Assembly (NCBI GenBank): GCA_002411085.1
Contig: DHQK01000156.1
Coordinates: 1-41,016, forward strand
Direction of reading: 5' to 3'
DNA from: Marinilabilia sp. UBA5340
GTDB lineage: Bacteria > Bacteroidota > Bacteroidia > Bacteroidales > Marinilabiliaceae
DNA: 41,016 bases
The stretch's first letter is position 1. Every line of letters begins with the position of its first letter. Under the pieces are notes generated by a model. It searched no databases. It was not told where the DNA came from and saw nothing but the letters and a program-made list of their open reading frames with translations. The position numbers and the translations under genes are program-made. Below, one piece after another: positions 32,322 to 41,016 of the stretch.

Positions 32322-34205
32322 TCAGGACCGGGGCAAGGAGAAATAGAAACTTGTCCCTTTTTCAGGTTCCGACTCCAGCCATATTTTCCCATTCAGGACA
32401 TCAATAAAACCAAGACAAATGGAAAGCCCGAGGCCCACCCCTTCATGTTTGAGCATCTTAGGGTTGTCGGAGCGGTAGAATCGTTCAAAGACCTTTTCCT
32501 GTTGTTCTTTCGATATTCCCATTCCTGTATCTTTGACAAAGAAAAGTAGTTCCTGAGGTTTTTGCTCATACCCAAATTCAACTGTTCCTTCATCGGTATA
32601 TTTTATGGAATTGCTGATGAGATTGGTAAGGATTTGGTTGAGTTTGGTGTAGTCGGTATTGAAAACGAGTTCTGTATCTTCTTTTTGGAGTAACAATTGA
32701 AGGTTTTTCTCAGCTGCCTGAGGGCTAAAGAGAGCATGCAATTCCTGAAGGATTTTATTTACGGGTACGGGTGATTTGTCAACAGAGATAACTCCTGTTT
32801 CTATGCGTGACAATTCCAAAACATTATTGAGGATGGACAGGAGTTTTTCTCCGCCTGATTGTACAATGTTGATGTATTCGTTGCGTTCCTTTTCTTCAAG
32901 GCCCGGTTGTTTGATGAGTTCCGAAAAGCCGAGTATTGCATTGAGCGGGGTGCGTATCTCATGTGACACATTCTGCAGAAAAGCTGTTTTTAGCCGGTCA
33001 TTTTCTTTGAGCTGTTGTTCCAGATGTTTGAATTCCGAAACATCCGTGATAAACCCTTCTATAAGATTTTGGTTTCCTGAGATGTAACCTGGGGCCGGAG
33101 CTCCCTGCTCCCAAACCCACTTCAGTGAGTTCTCTTTTGTAAATATCCGGTATTCAATCTGATAGGCTTCATTTGAGGTCATGGCTTTTTGAACGCTTTC
33201 CCATACTTTTTTCCGATCTTCAGGATGAATAAGATCTCCATAATTGATGCCGGTGCGATTGGTCAACTCCTGACGTCCATATCCGGTAAGCTTTTTACAA
33301 CCGGAACTCAAATATTCCATGGGCCAGTCTGCTTCGTTGCGGCATCTGAAAGCCATGCCCGGAAGATTGTTAAGTAAACTGGCGAAGTAATTGCGGCTCT
33401 TTTTTAATTCTTGTTGATGGATTCGCTCTTCTGTCTGATCCCGGAAAACAAGAACAGCACCAATAATTTGATTGTCGTCTGAAAAAATAGGGGCTCCACT
33501 GTCTGCTATCGGGGTCTCTTTGCCATTTTTGGAAATCAGTAAAGTATGGTTGGCCAGTCCCACAATTTTTCCTTTGGAAAAGACTTCCTTTACCGGGTTA
33601 GAAACCGTTTTACGGGTGTATTCGCTTATAATATTAAACACCACCTCTATTGGTTGGCCTAATGCTTCTGGCTCTTTCCATCCTGTCAGTTCTTCACCCA
33701 CTGCATTGATGTTGCGCACATATCCCTGTGTGTCGCAGGTAATAACCCCGTCACCAATACTATAAAGGGTTGTTCTGAAAAGCTGTTCCTTTTCCTGGAG
33801 CGCTTTTTCAGCCTGCTTTCGTTTGGTAATATCCTTGGCAAAAGAGAATGAAATGGTTTCACCTTCAAAATCGAGATAAGAAATAGTGACTTCCACAGGC
33901 ATTATACTTCCGTCTTTTCGTTTGTGCAAGGTTTCGATAGTACCACTTCCTTTTTGTCTTATTTTTACTCTGTGTGCATGCCATTCTTTTTTGTGGGATT
34001 TGGCGAAGTTGGGATCCAGCTCAAAAATGGTCATGCTTTCCAGTTCTTCTTTGGAATACCCAAGATCCTTGCATGCCTGTTGATTTACGGTAAGGATGCG
34101 TCCGTCCTTGTCAGAAATCTGATAAATGCCTACTCCGGCATGATCCAGGCAGAACCTGTCAAGTTTCGCTTGTTGAGTCTGTGTTTTGCCGGCATGATCA
34201 TTCAT
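32322..34205 (-). CDS. Soluble PAS-domain sensor histidine kinase (three PAS domains)
   Basis: The 627-residue kinase has three PAS domains at about 15-128, 138-260 and 272-395, each followed by the usual PAC-type ending (for example FSFAKDITKRK, VLVFRDQTEE, IEGFITDVSEFK). HisKA carries the phospho-accepting His415 in FLQNVSHEIRTPLNAIL, and the HATPase domain has NLISNSIKYT (N-box), DTGMGIS (559-565) and GVGLGLSI (589-596). No membrane segment or signal peptide is visible, so it is probably cytoplasmic and senses an internal signal. No response regulator lies beside it, so it is an orphan kinase. It lies 66 bases beyond the treY-malQ stop, on the same strand, so it could be read with the trehalose operon. 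Confidence 0.92.
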   Translation of the reverse strand: MNDHAGKTQTQQAKLDRFCLDHAGVGIYQISDKDGRILTVNQQACKDLGYSKEELESMTIFELDPNFAKSHKKEWHAHRVKIRQKGSGTIETLHKRKDGSIMPVEVTISYLDFEGETISFSFAKDITKRKQAEKALQEKEQLFRTTLYSIGDGVITCDTQGYVRNINAVGEELTGWKEPEALGQPIEVVFNIISEYTRKTVSNPVKEVFSKGKIVGLANHTLLISKNGKETPIADSGAPIFSDDNQIIGAVLVFRDQTEERIHQQELKKSRNYFASLLNNLPGMAFRCRNEADWPMEYLSSGCKKLTGYGRQELTNRTGINYGDLIHPEDRKKVWESVQKAMTSNEAYQIEYRIFTKENSLKWVWEQGAPAPGYISGNQNLIEGFITDVSEFKHLEQQLKENDRLKTAFLQNVSHEIRTPLNAILGFSELIKQPGLEEKERNEYINIVQSGGEKLLSILNNVLELSRIETGVISVDKSPVPVNKILQELHALFSPQAAEKNLQLLLQKEDTELVFNTDYTKLNQILTNLISNSIKYTDEGTVEFGYEQKPQELLFFVKDTGMGISKEQQEKVFERFYRSDNPKMLKHEGVGLGLSICLGFIDVLNGKIWLESEPEKGTSFYFSLPRS

Positions 34206-34271
34206 AAATTCTGATAGTATTGGTTGTTTGGTTCTTCATTTAACGAAATATGCATTTAATATGTTTCGGAT

Positions 34272-37200
34272 CTATCGGGAGAAGAGGGTGAGAATTTCCC
34301 TTATTTCGCCTGCAATATTTTTAAGCTCGTCCATGGACTTTAATCGCCAGCTCCAGTTTCCTGTGGCCACCGATGGACGGTTCATTTGAGCTTCGGCCCC
34401 CCTTCCCAGCAGATCCTGAACCGGAGTTATTGCCAGCTTAGCTTGTGATGCCCATGCCAGGCGGGTCAGTATTTTATGTGTATTTTTGGATTTTACTTTA
34501 ATCCCGGTATAGAGCTTTAATCGTTTTCGGGTTGCTTTATCGGCTTCGCGATGCATCCATCCTACTGCAGTGTTATTGTCATGTGTCCCGGTGTAAACCA
34601 CGCTGTTGAAAGAATGATTGTGAGGAATATGCACCGATTCAGCCGAATCACTACCAAAAGCAAACTGGAGGACTTTCATTCCCGGGAGTTTGTATGCATC
34701 CCGCAATTGGTAAACTTTGTCATCTATCTCTCCCAGATCTTCAGCAATAAATGGCATTGCCGGAAATTCTTTTTTGACGACTTCAAAGAATTTTTTTCCC
34801 GGGCCTTTAGTCCAGGTTCCGTTTTCTGCGGTTTCTTCTCCTGCCGGGACTTCCCAGTAGGCTTCGAATCCGCGGAAATGATCCAGGCGCACAAGATCAT
34901 AAAGTTCCAGGTTTTTTCTGAGTCGAAGAATCCACCATTTAAAATCTTCCTTCTCCATTTTTTTCCAGTTGTAAACGGGCATATTCCAAAGTTGCCCTGT
35001 TTCACTGAAATAATCAGGTGGTACTCCCGCTACCGCGTCCATGCTCTTATCGGCGCGAAGTTTGAAAAGGTGAGGATGCGACCATACATCCGTATTGTCG
35101 AAATGGACATAAATAGGAATGTCTCCGATAATGCGGATTCCATGATGGTTGGCGTACTTTTTTAATTCGTTCCATTGTTGAGAAAAAAGATATTGTCGGA
35201 ATTTCTCCAATTCTACTTTTCGTTTGTTTTGCTCAAGAAACTTCTGAAGCGTATTGGCATCCCGGTCTCTGAACTCTTTGCTCCATTGATACCAGGGGGC
35301 ATTGTTAAAATGTTTCTTCAGAACCGTAAAGAGGGCATAATCATCGATCCAGAATTTCTCGCGGTTGCAAAAGTCAATGAATTTTTGGTGTAATGGTGCA
35401 CTACAGTGGGTCATGAAATTTTCGTAAGCCGAGCGCGTCAGCTCCTGACGGATTTCAAGTGCTTTTTTGAAGTCGGCTTTTTCGGAAAGAGCTGCTTCTT
35501 TTTCTTTGAGCTCTTTTTTGCTGATGAGGGATTCTTCGGCCAGCTTTCCCGGGCTGATAAACAGAATGTTTCCGGCGAAAGCAGAGGGGGAGGCGTAGGG
35601 CGACCATGCTGTTTCCTCTGTGGTTTGGGTGAAAGGCAACACTTGCCAGTAGGAATGTCCTGACTCTTTGAGGAAATCGACGAAACGGAATGATTCCGAA
35701 CCAAAATCTCCCGATGCATATCGTCCCGGAAGCGAAGATATGTGCATTAGAATACCTGCTGCTCTTGATCTGCGACCAGCGTCGGCATGTAGAATTCCCA
35801 CAGGGGCCATTTCGAATATTTCTGAAACCGATATTTCCTTTCCGGATGAGTAGGGCCGACCTGTAAATATATTGATCCAATCGGCAGGGGCATCTTGTGG
35901 TAGGATTACACGGGTGTTTCTCCAATCAATGTCATTGGGGCTTATCAATCTATTTTTTTCACTAAAGGAACTAAGGTATAAAGGAAGTATGGTCAAATGC
36001 CATTTGTCCTTGTGATGGCGGGCGAAGGCCAGGATTTTATTTTTGTGGATTCCCTTAATTTTGAGAGGCATGTACTCCCCTGAAGAAAAAAGTGTTTGGT
36101 TCTCTTTTCTGTGTCGCAGAAGCCGGTGGGTTAGCCAGAGTTTAATATGTCCGTTCTCACGGTTTCCCAACAGGTTGGGGAGAAACCTGGATGGGTGTTG
36201 TGAGTATTGTTCTTTTAGATTTTTCAGGGTTCGGTATATGGCATCGAAATCCACAGTCCTTCGGTTGTCCGGATCCACAAGTGTCAAATCCCACAGTTCA
36301 GTGCCTCTGTAAATGTCAGGAGCTCCCGGACATGTGCACTTGAGTGTGAGTTGCGCCAGGCTGTTGAAAATTCCATAATGGGCCACTTTTTGGCTGAATA
36401 GGAGCAGGGAAGGCAGAAAGTCATGATCGGCGCCGAAAATCAGAGAGATGAAGTTGTGTACCGCTTCTTCCCATTCAATATTTGGGGCATTCCAGGCACT
36501 GTTTATCTTGGCCTCACGTAATGCCTTAGTAAAGTAATCATTGATGCGTTGAATGAAATTTTTATCAATCTTTTCTTCAAAGGGGAGCGTTCCCACAATT
36601 GTCTGATAGAGGAAGTATTCTTCTGCCGGTGACGGAACCGTTTTATTATTGAGGGTTTTTCGAAATGGTTCGTTTATTTGCATCCATTGCAAAACAGCTT
36701 CCTCCCATTCCTCAGGGAATTCACTCAGTGTATTGAGTCTTGCTCTTACGTCTTCGCCGCGTTTGGTGTCATGAGTCGAGGTTGCATTCATGGTCAGGGG
36801 CCATTTTTCCTGACGGGCAATCATAGACTGGTGGAATTCTTCCACACTTTTCCCTTCTATTAACGGAGTGTCCCCCACCTCATTGTGGGCGATGAAGCAG
36901 GTGTAGCGGTACATGGCTGTGTCTTCCACTCCTTTGGCCATCAGGGGCCCTGCCAGTTGCATCATGCGACCCAGGAATTCCAGAATCCGGTTGTCCCTGT
37001 CTCCTTTGACTCTTTTTTGCTCGAAAAACATTTCTTCAAAAAACGGAAGAACGGATCCAATACTGTCATCCTGCCCAAGGGCATCGGTCATGGCTTTTTT
37101 CATTACCTCTTTTTCCGTCCCTGTAAGCGGCAAACCGGAGGGATAAATTCTATATACAGGAAATGCAATCAGAATCCGGGCCAATAAATTTTTTACTTCT

Positions 37201-38513
37201 TCGTGGGAAAGCTGGTCAGTCATTTCGGAGTCCAGAATTCTCAGACGGAAAAAGAGTGCCGTGAGGTTGTTGAGCTCTCCCTGCATACGACCTCTCAGGA
37301 TTAGTTGTTTTGCATCATTAATAAGGTCATCCACCGTTTGCTCCTCACCGGTAATTTTGAAATAAAGAGAACGCAATGTTTCCATGCCTTTGCGACGGGT
37401 GAAAAGCTGATTTACCTGTCCCAGAAAATCGTAGCCGGTAGTGCCTTGTACCGGCCAGTTGGAGGGTAATTCTTCTTCGTGCTCCAGAATTTTTTCAACT
37501 GCAAGGTAACAGTTACTTCCGGTAAGCTTTCGAAGTTTATGCAGGTACTCGACAGGATATTTAAGACCATCAATGTGGTCTATTCGTAAACCGGTGAATG
37601 TGTGATTTTTGGTTAGCCGGCTGATGGTCCGGTGGTAAAGGTTAAAAACTTCATCATCTTCCATTCGCAGACAAATCAGATCGTTTACGGTAAAAAAACG
37701 TCTGTAATTGATGGTGCCTTCTGTCTCTTGCCAATATACAAGCCGGTAATGTTGGTTTTCGAACAAGGCCTGCATTAAATCCTGATTGTCGGAAACTGCT
37801 GCTGACAGCCGCTCAAAAAAATCTGCCACATTTTTATTAGACGATGAAAGATTGGATAGGTCTTGTTTGAATCGTTCCCATTCTCCGTTTAAGAAGAGAT
37901 AATCGGGCGATTTTTCCTCGAGTTGATACTGGTCAATTAACAGTGAGAGCTGAGAAGGTAAAGAATCAGTTGATTTTTCCAGTAACCATAAAAAGGATTC
38001 AAACCTCAGTGGCCAGTGGTTTTGATAATAACTCAGGAAAAAAGCTCCCTGAATATATAGGAGGTTGAGTTCTTTATTGGTCAGTATTTTTTGTGGCACA
38101 TCACCCAAAAAGGGAACCATAATCTTATTCCGGTATTGGGGATGGTGAATGTCTGTATCAAAAACGGAGGCATATTCCGATTCGCGGCCTTTCTCCAGGA
38201 AATCCATCAGCCAAAGATTGTAGTGATTGAATGCCGTATGGTTGGGAACGATGTCCTGAATCCACCCAATGCGCTTGTTCCTGAGGTTTTTTGATGTTTT
38301 TTTGAGTTGTTCTTCAGTCCCTATTTCCGGATTGATCTGGAGGGGGTTGGTAACATCGTAACCATGCAAGCTTCCCGGAGTGGCCATAAATACAGGGCTT
38401 GCATATATGGATCCTACGCCCAGCAGATGAAAGTATTCGGTCAGCTCACGGGCATCTTCAAAGGTGAAGTCTTTATTGAATTGTAGCCGGTAGGTGGAAA
38501 CAGGTTGATACAT
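34272..38513 (-). CDS. treY: Fused maltooligosyltrehalose synthase / 4-alpha-glucanotransferase (TreY-MalQ)
   Basis: This 1413-residue protein joins two GH enzymes. Residues 1 to about 900 are TreY (GH13), which isomerises the reducing end of maltodextrin to a trehalose unit: VSTYRLQFNKDFTF, SIYASPVF, nucleophile Asp312 (GLRIDHIDGL), acid Glu340 (YLAVEKILEHEE) and Asp582 (TSTHDTKRGEDVRAR). Residues about 918-1413 are MalQ (GH77): LMHISSLPG, WSPYASPSAFAGN, nucleophile Asp1211 (VRLDHFRGFEAYW), acid Glu1258 (PFIAEDLG), Asp1312 (YTGTHDNNT). The MalQ half is about 495 residues, close to a free DPE1-type MalQ, so both halves look complete. The linker is near GILHADAGRRSRAAG. TreZ lies 30 bases upstream. 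MalQ could rearrange short maltodextrins into chains long enough for TreY. Confidence 0.92.
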   Translation of the reverse strand: MYQPVSTYRLQFNKDFTFEDARELTEYFHLLGVGSIYASPVFMATPGSLHGYDVTNPLQINPEIGTEEQLKKTSKNLRNKRIGWIQDIVPNHTAFNHYNLWLMDFLEKGRESEYASVFDTDIHHPQYRNKIMVPFLGDVPQKILTNKELNLLYIQGAFFLSYYQNHWPLRFESFLWLLEKSTDSLPSQLSLLIDQYQLEEKSPDYLFLNGEWERFKQDLSNLSSSNKNVADFFERLSAAVSDNQDLMQALFENQHYRLVYWQETEGTINYRRFFTVNDLICLRMEDDEVFNLYHRTISRLTKNHTFTGLRIDHIDGLKYPVEYLHKLRKLTGSNCYLAVEKILEHEEELPSNWPVQGTTGYDFLGQVNQLFTRRKGMETLRSLYFKITGEEQTVDDLINDAKQLILRGRMQGELNNLTALFFRLRILDSEMTDQLSHEEVKNLLARILIAFPVYRIYPSGLPLTGTEKEVMKKAMTDALGQDDSIGSVLPFFEEMFFEQKRVKGDRDNRILEFLGRMMQLAGPLMAKGVEDTAMYRYTCFIAHNEVGDTPLIEGKSVEEFHQSMIARQEKWPLTMNATSTHDTKRGEDVRARLNTLSEFPEEWEEAVLQWMQINEPFRKTLNNKTVPSPAEEYFLYQTIVGTLPFEEKIDKNFIQRINDYFTKALREAKINSAWNAPNIEWEEAVHNFISLIFGADHDFLPSLLLFSQKVAHYGIFNSLAQLTLKCTCPGAPDIYRGTELWDLTLVDPDNRRTVDFDAIYRTLKNLKEQYSQHPSRFLPNLLGNRENGHIKLWLTHRLLRHRKENQTLFSSGEYMPLKIKGIHKNKILAFARHHKDKWHLTILPLYLSSFSEKNRLISPNDIDWRNTRVILPQDAPADWINIFTGRPYSSGKEISVSEIFEMAPVGILHADAGRRSRAAGILMHISSLPGRYASGDFGSESFRFVDFLKESGHSYWQVLPFTQTTEETAWSPYASPSAFAGNILFISPGKLAEESLISKKELKEKEAALSEKADFKKALEIRQELTRSAYENFMTHCSAPLHQKFIDFCNREKFWIDDYALFTVLKKHFNNAPWYQWSKEFRDRDANTLQKFLEQNKRKVELEKFRQYLFSQQWNELKKYANHHGIRIIGDIPIYVHFDNTDVWSHPHLFKLRADKSMDAVAGVPPDYFSETGQLWNMPVYNWKKMEKEDFKWWILRLRKNLELYDLVRLDHFRGFEAYWEVPAGEETAENGTWTKGPGKKFFEVVKKEFPAMPFIAEDLGEIDDKVYQLRDAYKLPGMKVLQFAFGSDSAESVHIPHNHSFNSVVYTGTHDNNTAVGWMHREADKATRKRLKLYTGIKVKSKNTHKILTRLAWASQAKLAITPVQDLLGRGAEAQMNRPSVATGNWSWRLKSMDELKNIAGEIREILTLFSR

Positions 38514-38543
38514 ATTTTAGCCTGATTGGATTTCTTTTACAAG

Positions 38544-40361
38544 TTATAATTTTTCTGTCAGGGTACATGATTCTGCCGGAAGAAATAGGCTGTTCCCTTC
38601 TGCAAGATCACTTAATCCTTCCATTGAACCTCCAAATTGCAATAAAGCAGAGGAGGTAATTATTTCTCCGGGTGAGTCGACTATAAACGGTTCCTTACCA
38701 AAGTTCAGGAAGCAGTGAAGACTTTTGTTTCGAAAGTTATAATTAAGATGAATCACTTTATCACTAATGTTTCCGGCGCTGAAATTTTGCCTTGAATCTT
38801 TGTTCCAAAAGGGTTGGGATTTCCGATAATCAATCAGGACCCGATACCAGCTCAGTAAATTGTTTTGCAGTGTACTTCTTTCTTTAGACGGGGTTAGAAT
38901 ACATTTCCTGAAAGTAGCTTCAGCTTGAGGATCCGGAGGGTTCAGATCTCTCATGAAATCCTTGAATTCCTTTTTTCTTCCCTTACGCACATTTTGGATA
39001 AGTTGTTCGTCTGTGTGGCTCACAAAGTAAAGAAACGGATGCTGCTCGCCATATTCTTCTCCCATGAAGATCAAGGGGGTAAATGGAGAGAGCAGTGTTG
39101 CTGCAGCCACTGTTTTTTGCATTTCAAAACTAACCAGATGAGAGAGCCGGTCACCCAGCATCCGGTTACCAATCTGGTCATGGTTTTGAGCAAAAACAAC
39201 AAACTTATGTCCCGGTTGATGGTCGGTATTGCTGCCAAAGTTTTTTTTGCGGTGTGGTGAATAAATGCCATCATACACATACGCATGGTTGTATGATTTA
39301 ACTACCGGGCCTATGCCTCCAAAATCGCTGTAATAACCATTTTCTTCCCCTGTTACCAGGGAGTGAAGCGCATGATGGAATTCGTCACACCACTGGCTGT
39401 CCAGGTTGTAACCTCCCCGTTCGGACGGATTGAGGTATTTTACATCATTCAGATCGCATTCGGCAATCAGGAAATGCTGGTTTCCCGTGGCATTGTTGTG
39501 TTCTGTTACCCGCTCTTTTAACTCGGACAGGAAGTGTTTGACTCCAAGGTCCTTGATGGCATGAACCGCATCAAGTCGTAAGCCATCTATGTGAAAATCG
39601 CGTATCCACATCATCGCGTTTTCCAGAAAAAAATTACGAACCCCATCGCTCCAGGCATCATCATAGTTGATGGCTTCGCCCCATGGAGTCTTATACTTGT
39701 CGGTGAAATAGGGGCCGAATTTCTTTAAACAATTGCCCTCGGGCCCCAGATGATTGTAAACTACATCCAGCATTACTGCAATGCCGTTAAGATGACATGC
39801 GTCTACCAGTTTCTGGAGTCGATATGCGCCTCCATACGAATGTTGCGCAGCATAAGGAAAAACACCATCATATCCCCAGTTGCGATTGCCTGGAAAAGCG
39901 GACACCGGCATCAGTTCAATGGTGTTGATCCCCAGTTTTTTAAGTTCTTTGAGCTTTTTGGCAATACCCGCAAAAGTGCCTTCCGCAGAGAATGTGCCGG
40001 TATGTAGTTCGTAAATAAGCAGTTGGTGAATGGGAATGCCATTCCAGTGCTGATCTCTCCATTCATAAGCACTTAAATCCACAACCTGTGATGGGCCGTG
40101 CACCCCTTCCGGTTGAGAGCGCGAAGCCGGATCGGGCAGTTGTTCTTCATCCACTATGAAATGATAAAGATCTCCTTTGGTTAACGGGAGGTTATATCCT
40201 TCCCAATAGCCTCCAGTTGACTGATAGAGTGGAATGCGTGTTTTGTCAGTCTTTTCGATGGCCACCGTCCCGGCAAAAGGAGCCCATACGGATGCGGTTA
40301 CATAATTCTCTTTACTTTCACAGGTGATTCCTGGTCTTAAATAATTGTGAGAGATGGGCAT
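38544..40361 (-). CDS. treZ: Maltooligosyltrehalose trehalohydrolase (TreZ)
   Basis: The 605-residue enzyme releases trehalose from maltooligosyltrehalose made by TreY. It has an N-terminal early-set domain (about 1-100) with VTASVWAPFAGTVAIE, then the GH13 barrel: YELHTGTFSAEGTF, MLDVVYNHLGPEGN, nucleophile Asp264 (DGLRLDAVHAI), acid Glu301 (FLIAECDLND) and Asp395 (AQNHDQIGNR). These match TreZ rather than glycogen branching enzyme, from which it is distinguished by the PEGVHGPSQVVD and GPYFTDKYKTPWGEAIN stretches. It sits between glgX-like and treY-malQ genes with gaps of 68 and 30 bases, so the trio is probably one operon. The length is typical. Confidence 0.93.
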   Translation of the reverse strand: MPISHNYLRPGITCESKENYVTASVWAPFAGTVAIEKTDKTRIPLYQSTGGYWEGYNLPLTKGDLYHFIVDEEQLPDPASRSQPEGVHGPSQVVDLSAYEWRDQHWNGIPIHQLLIYELHTGTFSAEGTFAGIAKKLKELKKLGINTIELMPVSAFPGNRNWGYDGVFPYAAQHSYGGAYRLQKLVDACHLNGIAVMLDVVYNHLGPEGNCLKKFGPYFTDKYKTPWGEAINYDDAWSDGVRNFFLENAMMWIRDFHIDGLRLDAVHAIKDLGVKHFLSELKERVTEHNNATGNQHFLIAECDLNDVKYLNPSERGGYNLDSQWCDEFHHALHSLVTGEENGYYSDFGGIGPVVKSYNHAYVYDGIYSPHRKKNFGSNTDHQPGHKFVVFAQNHDQIGNRMLGDRLSHLVSFEMQKTVAAATLLSPFTPLIFMGEEYGEQHPFLYFVSHTDEQLIQNVRKGRKKEFKDFMRDLNPPDPQAEATFRKCILTPSKERSTLQNNLLSWYRVLIDYRKSQPFWNKDSRQNFSAGNISDKVIHLNYNFRNKSLHCFLNFGKEPFIVDSPGEIITSSALLQFGGSMEGLSDLAEGNSLFLPAESCTLTEKL

Positions 40362-40429
40362 TTCAGTAAACTTTTAGATCTTGTGAAGAAGCACGATCGG
40401 TATGCTAATTTGCGAAGTCAGGGCTGTTT

Positions 40430-41016
40430 TTATTTTGTTTTGGATTCTTTGAAAAGAACCACAGACCTTCCCTGTATTTCTATTTCCTGCGCTGCAGAAA
40501 GTGAACCAGTTAGTCCTTCTTCATCGAACGAGGCGTCGAAAGTGTCCATGATTTTGATCCATTTTTTGCCCCATTTTTCATCAGGCAGATGAAAAGGCAG
40601 AGAATCATGGTAGGAGTTAAACATGATATAAAAACTGTCATCCACCAGCGGTTCACCTTTCGACGAAACAGCTCTGACGCCATGTCCGGACAAAAATACC
40701 CCCAGCGATTTGGCAAAAGAAGAGTCCCAGTGTTCTTCGCTCATAGCCTCGCCTTCAATGGTAAACCATTCTATGTCGGTCACATCTTTCCCTTTGATGG
40801 GCTGGTATTTGAACCATTTTTTCCGGCAGAAAACGGGGTGCTTTTTTCTGAAATTGATCAGTGCTGCTGTAAAGTTAATCAGTTGGTCGTCTTTGGTGTC
40901 CCAGTTAATCCATGACAATTCATTGTCCTGGCAATAGGCATTGTTGTTCCCTTGCTGAGTGCGGCCAAGTTCATCCCCCGCTACCAACATTGGTACGCCC
41001 TGAGAGAGAAAGAGGG
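40430..41016 (-). CDS. glgX: Glycogen debranching enzyme GlgX/TreX (5' partial)
   Basis: Only the C-terminal end is visible because the right edge cuts the gene. About 195 residues can be read. The frame continues to the edge past the Met at 40988-40990 (preceding residues LFLSQGVP), so that Met is internal. The block MLVAGDELGRTQQGNNNAYC with QDNELSWINW is the signature end of the GlgX/TreX isoamylase barrel, and the remainder is the C-terminal beta domain (FYIMFNSYHDSLPFHLP). The enzyme hydrolyses alpha-1,6 branches of glycogen or limit dextrins to give linear chains. Its place upstream of treZ and treY-malQ makes it the supplier of linear chains to the trehalose pathway. Confidence 0.92.
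   Translation of the reverse strand, partial: LFLSQGVPMLVAGDELGRTQQGNNNAYCQDNELSWINWDTKDDQLINFTAALINFRKKHPVFCRKKWFKYQPIKGKDVTDIEWFTIEGEAMSEEHWDSSFAKSLGVFLSGHGVRAVSSKGEPLVDDSFYIMFNSYHDSLPFHLPDEKWGKKWIKIMDTFDASFDEEGLTGSLSAAQEIEIQGRSVVLFKESKTK

Noticed and set aside
1..41016. CRISPR arrays, tRNAs, rRNAs, insertion sequences, prophage genes
   Set aside because: Reading by eye I found no spaced direct repeats, cloverleaf signatures, transposases or integrases. A tRNA or repeat finder would settle it.

Overview
The window looks like a chromosomal segment of a member of the Bacteroidota, plausibly Bacteroidales/Marinilabiliales. The reasons are a Bacteroidota-type initiating sugar transferase, TAnnTTTG-like -7 promoter elements, a stand-alone AICAR transformylase, Wzi-like outer-membrane export machinery and a TreY-MalQ fusion. 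The phylum is fairly secure; the order is a guess. I see no rRNA, tRNA, CRISPR array, insertion sequence or phage gene.

Region 1 (1-4749, + strand) is the end of a surface-polysaccharide module: an initiating sugar-phosphate transferase cut by the left edge, a Wzx-type flippase, a Wzy-type polymerase/ligase and a GT2 glycosyltransferase. Region 2 (4746-10998) holds unrelated genes on both strands: a small membrane protein, an HI0933-family flavoprotein, a small conserved protein, a stand-alone AICAR transformylase, a DUF3592 protein, an NlpC/P60 lipoprotein and an AbgT-family transporter. In front of the flavoprotein gene lies a promoter, a hairpin and a strong intrinsic terminator with mutually exclusive pairings. 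This may be an attenuator or a small RNA.

Region 3 (11205-27368, + strand) is a long, tightly packed polysaccharide operon with many overlapping or abutting genes. It encodes four GT4-like/GT-B glycosyltransferases, a FemAB-like acyl/aminoacyl transferase, a DUF354 protein, two DegT-family aminotransferases, an asparagine-synthase-like amidotransferase, a WbmS-like deacetylase and a Wzi-like outer-membrane barrel. It also holds a set for a 2,3-diacetamido-2,3-dideoxy-uronic acid: WbpE-type aminotransferase, WbpD-type acetyltransferase, a Gfo/Idh/MocA oxidoreductase in the WbpB/WlbA position and a TviB/WbpO-type UDP-HexNAc dehydrogenase. With the amidotransferase next to it, the likely product is a polymer containing a diacetamido-uronic acid, possibly amidated to a uronamide. 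No 2-epimerase (WbpI) is visible.

Region 4 (27431-34205) has a MATE transporter on + and then, on -, a nitroreductase, a small GNAT protein, an aminopeptidase P, a DUF2157-like membrane protein and a soluble triple-PAS histidine kinase. Region 5 (34272 to the right edge, - strand) is a trehalose-from-glycogen operon transcribed in the order glgX/treX (partial), treZ, treY-malQ. The last gene is a 1413-residue fusion of maltooligosyltrehalose synthase and 4-alpha-glucanotransferase, so one operon covers debranching, chain rearrangement, isomerisation and trehalose release.
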